From: Pseudomonadota bacterium
GTDB taxonomy: Bacteria; Pseudomonadota; Alphaproteobacteria; Rhizobiales; Beijerinckiaceae
Length of the DNA: 36,968 bases
Direction of reading: 5' to 3'
Assembly (NCBI GenBank): GCA_023423995.1
Contig: JAFAEL010000075.1
Span: forward strand, 1-36,968
The notes beneath the pieces are model-generated. The model saw nothing but the letters and a program-made list of their open reading frames with translations, ran no database searches and was not told where the DNA came from. Made by a program: the position numbers and the translations under genes. This document shows, piece after piece, positions 25,722 to 34,733 of this stretch; the stretch's first letter is position 1, and every line of letters starts with the position of its first letter.

Positions 25722-25773
25722 ACAAATTGGGGAGTTGTGCGCCTTTGCGGTCATCGATCAACATCGCACGCGC

Positions 25774-27750
25774 GTGAACCAGCAAGTCCCCGACAGCCGC
25801 GACCCGAGCCTGCTCAGCGAGGAACGCTATCGGCTGCTCGTCGAGGCGGTGACCGACTACGCCATCTACATGCTCGACCCGAACGGCTTCGTGTCGAGCT
25901 GGAACCGCGGCGCGCAACGCTACAAGGGCTACACCAGGCAGGAGATCCTGGGGCAGCATTTCTCCCGCTTCTACACCGAGCAGGACAAGGCGACCGGTCT
26001 GCCGGCGCGCGCGCTGCGGACCGCCCGAGAGGAGGGACGCTTCGAGCAGGAGGGCTGGCGCGTCCGCAAGGACGGCACCCTCATGTGGGCGCATGTCGTC
26101 ATCGACCCGATCCGGAACGAGGACGGCGTCCTCCTCGGCTACGCCAAGATCACCCGCGACATCACCGAACGGAAGGCCACGGAGGACGCCCTCCGCCAGA
26201 GCGAGGAGCGCTTTCGCCTGCTCGTCCAGGGCGTGCACGACTACGCCATCTACATGCTCGACCCGGAAGGTCGCGTGGCGAACTGGAACACCGGCGCCCA
26301 GCGCTTCAAGGGCTACGAGGAAGAGGAGATCGTCGGCCAGCACTTCTCCCGCTTCTACACGGAGGAGGACCGGCTCTCGCGACTGCCCTGGCGCGCGCTG
26401 GAGACCGCCGCCCGGGAAGGCCGCTTCGAGCAGGAGGGTTGGCGCATCCGCAAGGACGGCACCCGCTTCTGGGCGCATGTCATCATCGACGCGATCCGGG
26501 ACAAGGACGGCAAGCTGATCGGCTTCGGCAAGGTCACGCGCGACGTCACCGAACGCCGGGCCGCGCAGGAGGCGCTCGAGGAGGCCCGTGCGCGCTTCGT
26601 CCAGGCGCAGAAGATGGAGGCGATCGGCCAGCTAACCGGCGGCGTCGCCCACGACTTCAACAACCTGCTGGCGGTCGTGCTCGGGAACCTCGACCTCGCG
26701 CGCAAGAAACTGCCCCCCGACCCGAAGCTGCAGCAGCTCGTCGAGAACTCGATCCAGGCGGCCGAGCGGGGCGCGACGCTCACGCGCCGCATGCTGGCCT
26801 TCGCGCGACGGCAGGACCTGGAAGCGGCTCCCGTCGATGTCCCGACGCTCGTGCGGGACATGGCGGACCTTCTTCAGCGCTCGATCGGCCCGAGCATCAC
26901 GATCGACACGCAGTTTCCGCTGCGGCTGGCGCCCGCGCTTGCAGACGCCAACCAGCTCGAACTGGCGCTCCTCAACCTGACCGTGAATGCGCGCGACGCC
27001 ATGCCGGAGGGAGGGGCGATCATCATCTCCGGGCGGGAGGCGGAACTCGGCCTCGGCAACAAGGCCGGCCTTCGCCCCGGCCGCTATGTCTGCCTGTCGG
27101 TCAAGGACACCGGTGAGGGAATGGACGAGCAGACGCTGGCCCGCTCCATCGAGCCGTTCTTCACCACAAAGGGCGTCGGCAAGGGCACGGGTCTCGGTCT
27201 CTCCATGATCCATGGCTTCGCGGATCAGTCAGGCGGGAGCCTCGTCCTAGAAAGCACGAAGGGCAAGGGCACCACGGCGGAGATCTGGCTGCCCATCGCG
27301 CAAGTGGCAAAACCTGAGGATATGGAGGACGAGCCGGCCGGCCCTGCCGCGTCACCGAACCAGAAGAAGCTGACCATCCTGGTGGTGGACGACGACAGCC
27401 TCGTCCTGATGAACACGACGGCGATGCTGGAGGATCTCGGCCACGAGGTGTTCGAGGCCAATTCCGGCGAGCAGGCGCTTCGGATCCTGCGGCGTCAGCA
27501 TCGCGTCGACCTCGTCATCACGGACCAGCTCATGCCGGGGATGACCGGACTCCAGCTGGCGGAGGAGGTGCAGAGGATCTCGGCCGGCGTGCCGATCATC
27601 CTGGCGACCGGCTATGCGGATCTGCAGAACGAGCCCAGCATGCCGGTCACGCGGCTCAGCAAGCCGTTCCTGCAACGGGACCTGGCCCGGGCCGTCGCGG
27701 CCAGCGTGGCCGGGGAGCCCGCCCAGGTGCTTGCCTTCCGGACGAAGTAG
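25774..27750 (+). CDS. Hybrid sensor histidine kinase: PAS-PAS-HisKA-HATPase-receiver
   Basis: A 658-residue cytoplasmic hybrid kinase without membrane segments. Two PAS domains (about 17-140 and 145-268) are about two-thirds identical to each other, showing an internal duplication (YAIYMLDP, GQHFSRFYTE and GRFEQEGWR occur in both). The HisKA H-box GGVAHDFNNLL carries H293. The ATPase domain has the N-box LNLTVNARDAMPEGG, DTGEGMD and PFFTTKGVGKGTGLGLSM. The C-terminal receiver has ILVVDDD, phospho-acceptor D584 in VITDQLMPGMTG and the lysine in LSKPF. The start is uncertain: GTG at 25774 is used, but a TTG at 25735 would add 13 residues. No separate response regulator is adjacent. Confidence 0.92.
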   Translation: MNQQVPDSRDPSLLSEERYRLLVEAVTDYAIYMLDPNGFVSSWNRGAQRYKGYTRQEILGQHFSRFYTEQDKATGLPARALRTAREEGRFEQEGWRVRKDGTLMWAHVVIDPIRNEDGVLLGYAKITRDITERKATEDALRQSEERFRLLVQGVHDYAIYMLDPEGRVANWNTGAQRFKGYEEEEIVGQHFSRFYTEEDRLSRLPWRALETAAREGRFEQEGWRIRKDGTRFWAHVIIDAIRDKDGKLIGFGKVTRDVTERRAAQEALEEARARFVQAQKMEAIGQLTGGVAHDFNNLLAVVLGNLDLARKKLPPDPKLQQLVENSIQAAERGATLTRRMLAFARRQDLEAAPVDVPTLVRDMADLLQRSIGPSITIDTQFPLRLAPALADANQLELALLNLTVNARDAMPEGGAIIISGREAELGLGNKAGLRPGRYVCLSVKDTGEGMDEQTLARSIEPFFTTKGVGKGTGLGLSMIHGFADQSGGSLVLESTKGKGTTAEIWLPIAQVAKPEDMEDEPAGPAASPNQKKLTILVVDDDSLVLMNTTAMLEDLGHEVFEANSGEQALRILRRQHRVDLVITDQLMPGMTGLQLAEEVQRISAGVPIILATGYADLQNEPSMPVTRLSKPFLQRDLARAVAASVAGEPAQVLAFRTK

Positions 27751-27852
27751 CGGCGGCCGGCGAGACGCCGACCGCCTGAATCGAGACTCGTGGCGGGCTT
27801 TGGCTTCCCGCCACGGGCTGGCGCGACGCTGCGCGCGTTCCGGCTTATCGGC

Positions 27853-28824
27853 TCAGTTCGCCACCGCGCCGGCCGCCTTGAGGACCGGCGTCCAACGGGC
27901 GACCTCGCTCTCGACCAGCTTCTGCAGCGCCTCGGGGCCGCGATCGGCGCCTTCCGGAATGACACCGCCGAGATCGAGCAGGCGCTTGCGCGTGTTCTCG
28001 TCCGACAGCGACTTGTTCAGCGCATCGACCAGCTTCGCGCGCACGTCCTGCGGCAGGCCCTTGGGCGCGAAGACGGCATTCCAGGCCGAGACCTCGTAGC
28101 CGTCGAGCCCGGCCTCCTTCGTCGTCGGGACGTCGGGGAGCGCAGGCGAGCGCTGTGGGGTGGCGATGGCATAGGCCTTGATCGTGCCGCCGGTGACCTG
28201 CGGAGCCACGTTGACGATCTGGTCCGTCATGAAGTCGACCTGGCCGGACATCAGGTCGTTCAGCGCCGGGCCGGTGCCGCGATAGGCCACCATGGTCGGC
28301 TTGACGCCCAGGACGGAGGTGAAGAGCACGCCGGTGGAATGCGAGACCGAACCGACGCCGGCATGGGCCATGTTCGTCTTGGTGTCGTTCGCCTTCACGT
28401 GCGCCAGGAAGGCCTTCAGGTCGGCAGCCGGGTAGTCCTTCTTGGCCACGATGACGATGGGGGTGCCGGCCGCCATGCCGATCGGGTCGAAGCTCTTGGC
28501 CGGGTCGTATTTCAGGTTCGGGTACAGGGCCGGGGCGGCGCCGTGGGTACCCATATGCCCCATCATGATCGTGTAGCCGTCCGGCGCAGCCTGCGACGCC
28601 CGCGTGATGCCGGTCGTGCCGCCGGCGCCGGCGACGTTCTCCACCACGACCTGCTGGCCCAGCGTCCGGGACATGTGATCGCCGACGATGCGCGCGACGA
28701 CGTCGGTGGGGCCGCCTGCCGCAAACGGCACGATCATCGTGATCGGGCGCTGCGGATAGGTCTGCGCCGCGGCGGCGCCAACCGTCAGACCGAGCGCCGC
28801 GGCAAAAGTGAGAAGTCGCTTCAA
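27853..28824 (-). CDS. Tripartite tricarboxylate transporter substrate-binding protein (Bug/TctC), copy 1
   Basis: A 323-residue periplasmic binding protein with signal peptide KRLLTFAAALGLTVGAAAA. Bug-family marks are YPQRPITMIVPFAAGGPTDVVARIV, VVVENVAGAGGTTG, PDGYTIMMGHMGTHG, MVAYRGTGPALNDLMSGQVDFM and ALPDVPTTKEAGL. It captures a small carboxylate or related compound for the TctAB membrane complex; the ligand is unknown. The start is TTG at 28824 with GGAGG and 6 nt spacing on the minus strand. The gene follows tctA in the same direction after about 170 bp containing a strong hairpin, so its level may be set separately from tctBA. Confidence 0.93.
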   Translation of the reverse strand: MKRLLTFAAALGLTVGAAAAQTYPQRPITMIVPFAAGGPTDVVARIVGDHMSRTLGQQVVVENVAGAGGTTGITRASQAAPDGYTIMMGHMGTHGAAPALYPNLKYDPAKSFDPIGMAAGTPIVIVAKKDYPAADLKAFLAHVKANDTKTNMAHAGVGSVSHSTGVLFTSVLGVKPTMVAYRGTGPALNDLMSGQVDFMTDQIVNVAPQVTGGTIKAYAIATPQRSPALPDVPTTKEAGLDGYEVSAWNAVFAPKGLPQDVRAKLVDALNKSLSDENTRKRLLDLGGVIPEGADRGPEALQKLVESEVARWTPVLKAAGAVAN

Positions 28825-28956
28825 GGATTCCTCCCGTGTGAAAGGGTCTTCTCGTCGGAAGATCTTGCATCCGCAAGGCTGGGCTGCCGGCCCCCGCCTC
28901 CGTCTTTGGGCTGATGCAAGCCGGCGCGGCGCGGGAACTGAGCCCCGCCGCAAGAG

Positions 28957-28987
28957 GCCGGGGACGAAGCAGAGCCCCGTCCCCGGC
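28957..28987 (-). terminator. Strong GC hairpin between tctA and the downstream Bug gene
   Basis: GCCGGGGACG (28957-28966) pairs perfectly with CGTCCCCGGC (28978-28987), a 10-bp stem with an 11-nt loop, starting about 9 nt past the tctA stop on the minus strand. There is no U-tract after it, so it may be a transcript-end stabiliser or attenuator rather than a classical intrinsic terminator. Confidence 0.5.
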
Positions 28988-28996
28988 GGGAGACGA

Positions 28997-30544
28997 TCAA
29001 TCCTCGACGAAGACTTCGTCGCGGCTTTTCCGTATCGATGGCAGCAGCGCGAGCACCAGCATCACCACGGCGATAACCAGCAGCGCCAAGGAGAGCGGAC
29101 GCTCGACGAAGGTCATCATGTCGCCACGCGAGATGATGAGCGCGCGCCGGAGGTTCTCCTCCATCAGCTTGCCGAGCACGAAGCCAAGGAGCAACGGCGC
29201 GGGCTCGAAGCCGAACTTGATCAGGCAGTATCCGATCAGCCCGAAGAACGCGATGAAGAACACGTCCGTGGGCAGCGAGTTGATCGAGTAGATGCCGACC
29301 GAGCAGAACATCAGGATGGCCGGGAACATCAGCCGGTAAGGCACCTTCAGGAGGCGCACCCATAGCCCGATCATGGGCAGATTGATGATCAGCAGCATGA
29401 GGTTGCCGACCCACATGGAGGCGATCATGCCCCAGAACAGGTTGGCGTTCTTGGTCATCACCTGCGGGCCCGGCACGATGCCGTGGATCGTCATGGCGCC
29501 CACCATGAGGGCCATGACGGCGTTCGGCGGGATGCCGAGGGTGAGCAGGGGGATGAACGAGGTCTGCGCGCCGGCATTGTTGGCGCTCTCGGGCCCGGCG
29601 ACGCCCTCGATCGCGCCCTGCCCGAAGCGACGGGGATCCTTCGCGAGCTTCTTCTCGATCGTGTAGGACGCGAACGGCCCAAGGACGGCCCCGTTTCCAG
29701 GCAGGATGCCGAGGATGCCGCCGATGAAGGTACCGCGCACGATCGGCTTCGCGGAATCCTTCATGTCCTGCATGCTCGGCAGCAGACGCCCGATCCGCTG
29801 CTTGACCACGTCGCGAACTTCGGTGTGGTCGAGGTTACGGAGGATTTCCGCGACCCCGAAGAGCCCCATCGCGAGGGTGGCGAAGTCGATGCCGTCCGAC
29901 AGGAACTGCATGCCGAAGGTCATGCGCTCCTGCCCGGTCTCGAGGTCCGTGCCGACCGTCGAGAACAGGATGCCCACGAGAATCATGGCGATGGCGCGCA
30001 GGATCGAGCCGCGCGCCAGGACGACGGCGAAGACGAGGCCCATCACCATGAGCGAGAAGTACTCGGCCGGCCCGAAGATCAGCGCGAGCCGGGTCAGCGG
30101 GGCGCCGACCGCCGCGATGAAGACCGTGGCGACGCAGCCCGCGAAGAAGGAACCGATCGCCGCGATACCGAGCGCGACGCCCGCCCGGCCGCGCTTTGCC
30201 ATCTGGTGACCGTCGAGCGTCGTGACGACCGCGGTCGCCTCGCCCGGGATGTTCACAAGGATGGCGGTGGTGGAGCCTCCGTACTGCGCGCCGTAATAGA
30301 TGCCGGCGAGCATGATGAGGGCGCCGGTCGGATCAAACTTGAAGGTGATCGGCAGCAGCATCGCGATGGATGCCACCGGGCCGACACCCGGCAGGACGCC
30401 GACGAGCGTGCCGACGAGGCAGCCGACGAAGCAGAGCAGGATATTCAGCGGGATCGGCACGACGCCGAGCCCGGGAATGTCGACCGGGACCAGTCCGAAG
30501 ACGGTGCCGAAGCCGAGGCTGAGATTTGCGAGAAGATCGCCCAT
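28997..30544 (-). CDS. tctA: Tripartite tricarboxylate transporter permease, TctA family
   Basis: A 515-residue integral membrane protein with about 11-12 hydrophobic segments. Family motifs are LVGVLPGVGPVASIAMLLPITF, IYYGAQYGGSTTAILVNIPGEA (TctA signature), FVGTDLETG-type stretch FSTVGTDLETGQERMTFG, GNGAVLGPFASYTIEKKLAKDP and GPESANNAGAQTSFIPLLTLGIP. It forms the large transport subunit with TctB and takes substrate from a Bug protein. The ATG at 30544 is used; a TTG lies one codon upstream. tctB ends 39 bp before its start. Confidence 0.95.
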   Translation of the reverse strand: MGDLLANLSLGFGTVFGLVPVDIPGLGVVPIPLNILLCFVGCLVGTLVGVLPGVGPVASIAMLLPITFKFDPTGALIMLAGIYYGAQYGGSTTAILVNIPGEATAVVTTLDGHQMAKRGRAGVALGIAAIGSFFAGCVATVFIAAVGAPLTRLALIFGPAEYFSLMVMGLVFAVVLARGSILRAIAMILVGILFSTVGTDLETGQERMTFGMQFLSDGIDFATLAMGLFGVAEILRNLDHTEVRDVVKQRIGRLLPSMQDMKDSAKPIVRGTFIGGILGILPGNGAVLGPFASYTIEKKLAKDPRRFGQGAIEGVAGPESANNAGAQTSFIPLLTLGIPPNAVMALMVGAMTIHGIVPGPQVMTKNANLFWGMIASMWVGNLMLLIINLPMIGLWVRLLKVPYRLMFPAILMFCSVGIYSINSLPTDVFFIAFFGLIGYCLIKFGFEPAPLLLGFVLGKLMEENLRRALIISRGDMMTFVERPLSLALLVIAVVMLVLALLPSIRKSRDEVFVED

Positions 30545-30583
30545 CAAACGGGTCCAATCACGAGAAGAGGGCCAGGGCGAACA

Positions 30584-31258
30584 TCAGACCGTGCCCGCAT
30601 GCTCGTCGGGCACGACGTCGATCGGCTCATGAGCCGGGCGGCGCCGGTGGGTCGCGAGGAAAATCACGAAGGCGAGCACGGCGAGACCGAGGGCCGTCGC
30701 GCGCAGCCGCCCCTCGCTCGACCAACCGGCCGGGTACAGGTCTGCAAAGGCCTGTGGATACATCGGGATCGGCAGGTTCAGGAGGTCCCCGAACAGCAGC
30801 ATGCAGAAGCAGGTCAGCGCGAGAGCGAGGATCACCAGGTCGCGAAACCGCGCCTCCGCGGTTGCGAAACCGGCAATCATCATGGCGATCGGGCCTGCTC
30901 CGAGAAGGCCAAGCTGCGGAACGGGCAGCGGACCGAGCGAGAAACCCCGGATCGTCATCCCGAACCACAGGATGGCGATGCCCACGAAGACGGGCCCCCG
31001 CAGGCTGAACGCCTCGAGGGGGGCGCCATCATGCGTGAAGCCGATGACGACCAAGGCCAGTCCGCAGAGGCCAACCCCCACGGCGAGCCATCTCGGCAGC
31101 ATGGCCGGGCCCATGGCCCGCAGGGTGCCTTGCGGCAGGTCGCTCGTCAGCCAGAGCGCAAACAGCGCCAGTGCGACCAGCACCAACCCGGACACGAGAC
31201 TCTGGGGGCCGCGTATGACGCCGCGCCCCGCCGGGCTGCGGTCAGCTCCAGCATGCAT
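30584..31258 (-). CDS. tctB: Tripartite tricarboxylate transporter small subunit, TctB family
   Basis: A 224-residue membrane protein. Hydrophobic helices include SLVSGLVLVALALFALWL, LPRWLAVGVGLCGLALVVIGF, GPVFVGIAILWFGM and ATALGLAVLAFVIFLA. The LPQGTLRAMGPAMLPRWLA stretch matches the TctB family, the small four-to-five-helix partner of TctA. The ATG at 31258 has GGAGG about 8 nt upstream on the minus strand and was preferred to a start 15 bases further upstream. The gene lies between the second Bug protein and tctA, all in one direction. Confidence 0.9.
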   Translation of the reverse strand: MHAGADRSPAGRGVIRGPQSLVSGLVLVALALFALWLTSDLPQGTLRAMGPAMLPRWLAVGVGLCGLALVVIGFTHDGAPLEAFSLRGPVFVGIAILWFGMTIRGFSLGPLPVPQLGLLGAGPIAMMIAGFATAEARFRDLVILALALTCFCMLLFGDLLNLPIPMYPQAFADLYPAGWSSEGRLRATALGLAVLAFVIFLATHRRRPAHEPIDVVPDEHAGTV

Positions 31259-31366
31259 GAATCTTCCTCCCAAAAGGCGGACCGGCCGCCTGTTGTGGCG
31301 TTCTCGAAGTGAGGTTGATGCACAGTCGCCGCGACGCGATCAAGTGCGCCGCGCCGCAAAAGTGCC

Positions 31367-32344
31367 TCAATCCAGTTTAGCGCCAGACGCTTTGACGACC
31401 TGCGCCCACTTCCCGTGCTCGGCCCGAGTGTAGGCCATGAGCTCGGCCGGGCTCATGATTTTCATCTCGCCGCCAAGTTCCGCAAACCGGCGTTTCAGGT
31501 CCTCGCCCTCAAGGGCTTTTCTCACCTCGGCATTCAGCTTGGCCACGATCTCTGGCGGGGTTCCCTTCGGCGCATAGAGGGCGAACCAGCTCGAGGCTTC
31601 GAAGCCCGGCAGCCCGCTTTCGGCGAGCGTCGGGACGTCAGGAAGCGCCTGGGACCTTTGGGCCGAGGTGACGGCCAGCGCCCGCAGATTGCCGGCCTTC
31701 GCCTGCTCGATCGAGGAGGGAAGGTTGTCGAACATCACGTCCACCTGGCCGCCGACAAGGTCGTTGATGGCCGGGCCCGAGCCCCGATAGGGGACGTGAG
31801 GCATCTCGACGCCTGCCATCTGCTTGAACAGCTCGCCCGAGAGATGGATCGAGGTGCCGTTCCCGGACGAGGCCATGTTGAGCTTCCGCGTCGAGGCCTT
31901 CGCCTCGGCGATGAAGTCCCGAACGGTGGTGGCCTTCACGTTCTTCGGGTTGACGACCATGAGGTTCGGCACCCCGGCCGCGAACGCCACGCCCTCGAAG
32001 TCGGTGAGCGGGTTGTATGGCATCTTCGAATAGAGGCTCGCATTGATGGCATGCGTGCCCACGGTGCCCATGACGAGGGTGTAGCCGTCGGGTGCGGATT
32101 TCGCGACGGCGTCCGTCCCGATATTGCCCCCCGCGCCGCCGCGATTGTCGATGATGAATTGCTGGCCGAGCGACTGGCTGAGCTTGTCGGCGATCAGACG
32201 GGCGAAGATGTCGGTCGTCCCCCCGGCCGCGAACGGCACGACGACGCGGACCGGCCGGCTCGGGTAGGTCGCCTGGGCGAGGGTCGGGCCCGAGAGGCCG
32301 AGCGCCATGGCAATACCGAGGGCGGCGGATGCAAGTTTCTTCAT
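31367..32344 (-). CDS. Tripartite tricarboxylate transporter substrate-binding protein (Bug/TctC), copy 2
   Basis: A 325-residue periplasmic binding protein: signal peptide MKKLASAALGIAMALGLSGPTLAQA, then YPSRPVRVVVPFAAGGTTDIFARLIADKL, FIIDNRGGAGGNIGTDAVAKSAPDGYTLVMG, HVPYRGSGPAINDLVGGQVDVMFDN and QALPDVPTLAESGLPGFEASSWF. It is a clear paralogue of the Bug gene beyond tctA but differs through most of its length, so the two probably bind different ligands. It is the first gene of the transporter unit, divergent from the LysR gene. GGAGG lies about 10 nt before its ATG. Confidence 0.94.
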   Translation of the reverse strand: MKKLASAALGIAMALGLSGPTLAQATYPSRPVRVVVPFAAGGTTDIFARLIADKLSQSLGQQFIIDNRGGAGGNIGTDAVAKSAPDGYTLVMGTVGTHAINASLYSKMPYNPLTDFEGVAFAAGVPNLMVVNPKNVKATTVRDFIAEAKASTRKLNMASSGNGTSIHLSGELFKQMAGVEMPHVPYRGSGPAINDLVGGQVDVMFDNLPSSIEQAKAGNLRALAVTSAQRSQALPDVPTLAESGLPGFEASSWFALYAPKGTPPEIVAKLNAEVRKALEGEDLKRRFAELGGEMKIMSPAELMAYTRAEHGKWAQVVKASGAKLD

Positions 32345-32499
32345 GAAGGGGTGTCCTCCGTGGCGCCGATGGCGGCCTGCTTGGGCGCGCCTTTAACAGA
32401 GGCTTCTGCCCGGTTCGAGGGCAAGAGCCGCTCGGCGACGCTTGCATCGCGCGACCGCACGTCACATTCCTCAGCATTGCGAGAACCTGGGCGGCAGCT

Positions 32500-33456
32500 T
32501 TGGGCGAACCCTTCAAGAACCTGGCCTGGGACGATTTCCGCCTGGTGAAGGCCATCGCGGAGGCCCGCGGGCTGGCCGGTGCGGCAGCCGATATCGGCGT
32601 CAACCATTCGACGATCTTTCGGCGCCTCGGGCAGCTCGAGGAAGCGCTCGGCACCAAGCTCTTCGAGCGCCATCGCTCGGGCTATGCCGCGACACCGGCC
32701 GGGGAAGAGATGGCGGCGCTCGCCGTGAGACTCGACGCCGATATCACGTCCTTCACGCGCCGCCTCGTCGGGCGGGAGATCGCCGCCTCCGGCGAGCTTC
32801 GGGTCACGACCAACGACTCGCTGCTGATCCACCTTCTCACGCCGATCTTCGCGCGGTTCCGCGCCCAGCATCCGGCGGTGCAGCTCGATGTCGTGCTCGC
32901 CAACCAGGCGCTGAACCTGTCGAAGCGCGATGCGGACGTGGCGATCCGGGCGACGGACGACCCGCCGGAAACCCTGGTCGGCCGGCGCGCGGCGACGATC
33001 GCCTGGGCGCTCTACGGCCGCCGCGACGAGTTCGACGGGTCGTCCCTCGATCTCGCTACCCTTACGACCACGCGGAACTGGGTCTCGCTCGGCGAGAACC
33101 TCTCCCATGTGAAAGCCGTGAGGTTCCTCCGCCGGGAGGTCTCGCCGGAGCAGATCGTCTATCGCGTGAACACGGTTCTCGGCCTCGCAGAGGCGGTGGA
33201 GGCCGGCATCGGCATCGGGCACCTCCCCTGCTTCATCGGTGACGGCCGCGCCGACCTCGTGCGCCTCGCGCCGCCGGTCGCGGATTTCTCGGCCAGTCTC
33301 TGGCTCCTGACCCACCCGGACCTGCGCCAGTCGCCGCGGGTGCGGGTCTTTCTCGACTTCGTCTCCGCCGCCATCGCGGCGCGTCGTCCCGAGATCGAAG
33401 GGCTTCCTCGGCACGGTCGGGACACAGTGGATCCGGCAGAAACCGCGCAGACCTGA
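32500..33456 (+). CDS. LysR-family transcriptional regulator
   Basis: A 318-residue regulator. The N-terminal winged helix-turn-helix reads [59 protein letters not shown], the LysR DNA-binding signature. The effector-binding domain follows ([37 protein letters not shown] ... [16 protein letters not shown]). It is transcribed away from the transporter genes across a 155-bp gap, the usual arrangement for a LysR protein controlling its neighbour, so it likely regulates the Bug-TctBA unit. The start is TTG with a weak ribosome site, and the exact start is uncertain. Confidence 0.92.
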   Translation: MGEPFKNLAWDDFRLVKAIAEARGLAGAAADIGVNHSTIFRRLGQLEEALGTKLFERHRSGYAATPAGEEMAALAVRLDADITSFTRRLVGREIAASGELRVTTNDSLLIHLLTPIFARFRAQHPAVQLDVVLANQALNLSKRDADVAIRATDDPPETLVGRRAATIAWALYGRRDEFDGSSLDLATLTTTRNWVSLGENLSHVKAVRFLRREVSPEQIVYRVNTVLGLAEAVEAGIGIGHLPCFIGDGRADLVRLAPPVADFSASLWLLTHPDLRQSPRVRVFLDFVSAAIAARRPEIEGLPRHGRDTVDPAETAQT

Positions 33457-33513
33457 AAAGACCACCTTGCGTACCCGCAAGATCTAGCCCCTCGCCTCCG
33501 CGCAGCGGGCCGG

Positions 33514-33532
33514 CTAGCTCTGGCAGAGCTAG
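33514..33532. promoter_or_regulatory. Perfect palindrome just upstream of wrbA
   Basis: CTAGCTCTG (33514-33522) and CAGAGCTAG (33524-33532) are exact inverted copies around one base. The site ends 13 bp before the wrbA ATG and overlaps the region where RNA polymerase or the ribosome would load. It looks like a dimeric repressor operator; the regulator is not identifiable here. As RNA the arms could fold, but the 1-nt spacer makes a hairpin less favourable than an operator. Confidence 0.6.
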
Positions 33533-33545
33533 ACGGGAGAACACG

Positions 33546-34145
33546 ATGACCAAGATCCTGGTTCTTTATTACTCGAGCTACGGCCACATGGAGCAGATGG
33601 CCTACGCGGCAGCCGAGGGCGTGCGCGAAGCAGGCGCCGAAGCCGTGGTGAAACGCGTGCCCGAGCTCGTACCGGATGAGGTCGCGCGGCAATCCCACTT
33701 CAAGCTCGACCAGGCGGCGCCGATCGCGACCGTGGCGGAGCTTCCCGAATACGACGGCATCATCGTCGGCGTCCCGACCCGGTTCGGCCGCATGGCGTCG
33801 CAGATGTCGAACTTCTGGGACCAAGCCGGCGGCATCTGGGCAACCGGCAAGCTGACCGGCAAGGTCGGCAGCGTCATGTCGTCCAGCGCCACCCAGCACG
33901 GCGGGCAGGAGACGACCCTGTTTTCAGGGATCACGAACCTCCTGCACTTCGGCATGATCATCGTCGGCCTGCCCTACTCGTTCCAGGGCCAGATGACGCT
34001 GGACGAGATCGTGGGCGGGGCACCCTATGGCGCGACCACCATCGCGGGCGGCCAGGGGCAGCGGCAGCCGAGCCAGATCGAAAAGGACGCCGCGCGCTTC
34101 CAGGGCAAGCTGGTCGCGGAAACTGCGGCGAAGCTGAGGGGCTGA
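33546..34145 (+). CDS. wrbA: NAD(P)H:quinone oxidoreductase WrbA
   Basis: A 199-residue flavodoxin-like FMN protein that reduces quinones by two electrons and so limits redox cycling. Motifs are the FMN phosphate loop [67 protein letters not shown] and [20 protein letters not shown], all typical of WrbA. The length matches the family (about 198-200). A GGGAG precedes the ATG by about 6 nt. It follows the LysR gene by about 90 bp and has a palindrome just before its start, suggesting its own regulation. Confidence 0.96.
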   Translation: MTKILVLYYSSYGHMEQMAYAAAEGVREAGAEAVVKRVPELVPDEVARQSHFKLDQAAPIATVAELPEYDGIIVGVPTRFGRMASQMSNFWDQAGGIWATGKLTGKVGSVMSSSATQHGGQETTLFSGITNLLHFGMIIVGLPYSFQGQMTLDEIVGGAPYGATTIAGGQGQRQPSQIEKDAARFQGKLVAETAAKLRG

Positions 34146-34733
34146 GCCAGTCGCGGCGGATCCGAAGCTCGGCCCGGGTGCCAGCCCTGGGCCTTGCCGG
34201 ACCCCTTCCGCCGTTCTGATGAGATCCTGCGCCATCCCGATCCAGCCACGCTGATCGAGCGCGGCTGGATCGAGGGCCGGCCTGCTGGCCTGCCCTCTTC
34301 CCCCGCCGATCCGTCCGGGGACGCAACGGCACGGCTTGCGAGCCGGCCGGTATCGTGCCGTCGCTCAAGCCGCGCGCGGCGTGAGGCGGGGGTCGTCTGC
34401 CACAGGCCGCGAGCTATCCCTGCCTCGCCTTCACGAAGGCTTCTTTTCGCGCCCCGAAATCAAGCTGCCGCGGGCTGCGTCGTCCGACGCAACAGACTCG
34501 ACATGATTGTATGGACATGACGGAAACCTAGCAGGAGAAGGTGCTCGGGCGAATTCGACCCCGCTTGGAATCGTGAGCGGTCCGCCCTTGGCGGCCAGCC
34601 CTGCAGAATCGTCCGGCCGGCCGTCCGACACCGTCCGGCGCGTCGCTGAAGTGACGAAGGACATGATACGGAGGCGAAACGGCCGGTCTTGAATAGAGGC
34701 TGGCCGGCAAGCGCCGCTTCCTGAGCAGGGTTG
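34146..34733. other. 588-bp intergenic region between wrbA and the antiporter
   Basis: I find no convincing gene; frames here have skewed composition and no recognised motif. Just after wrbA, GGCCCGGG (34171-34178) pairs with CCCTGGGCC (34185-34193) with one bulge, a possible weak terminator without a U-run. TGCGTCG-TC-CGACGCA at 34476-34491 is a perfect inverted repeat and may be an operator. ACATGA occurs twice at 34501-34520 around TTGTATGG, a locally AT-rich spot that may mark a promoter for the antiporter gene or a small RNA. Confidence 0.45.

Noticed and set aside
28957..28987. Riboswitch between tctA and the downstream Bug gene
   Set aside because: Only one simple stem-loop is visible, with no conserved riboswitch core; it is better described as a hairpin at the end of a transcript segment.
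34194..34520. 108-residue plus-strand frame after wrbA
   Set aside because: No ribosome site and its second half is low-complexity Arg/Ser/Ala; the start resembles protein but no family is recognised.
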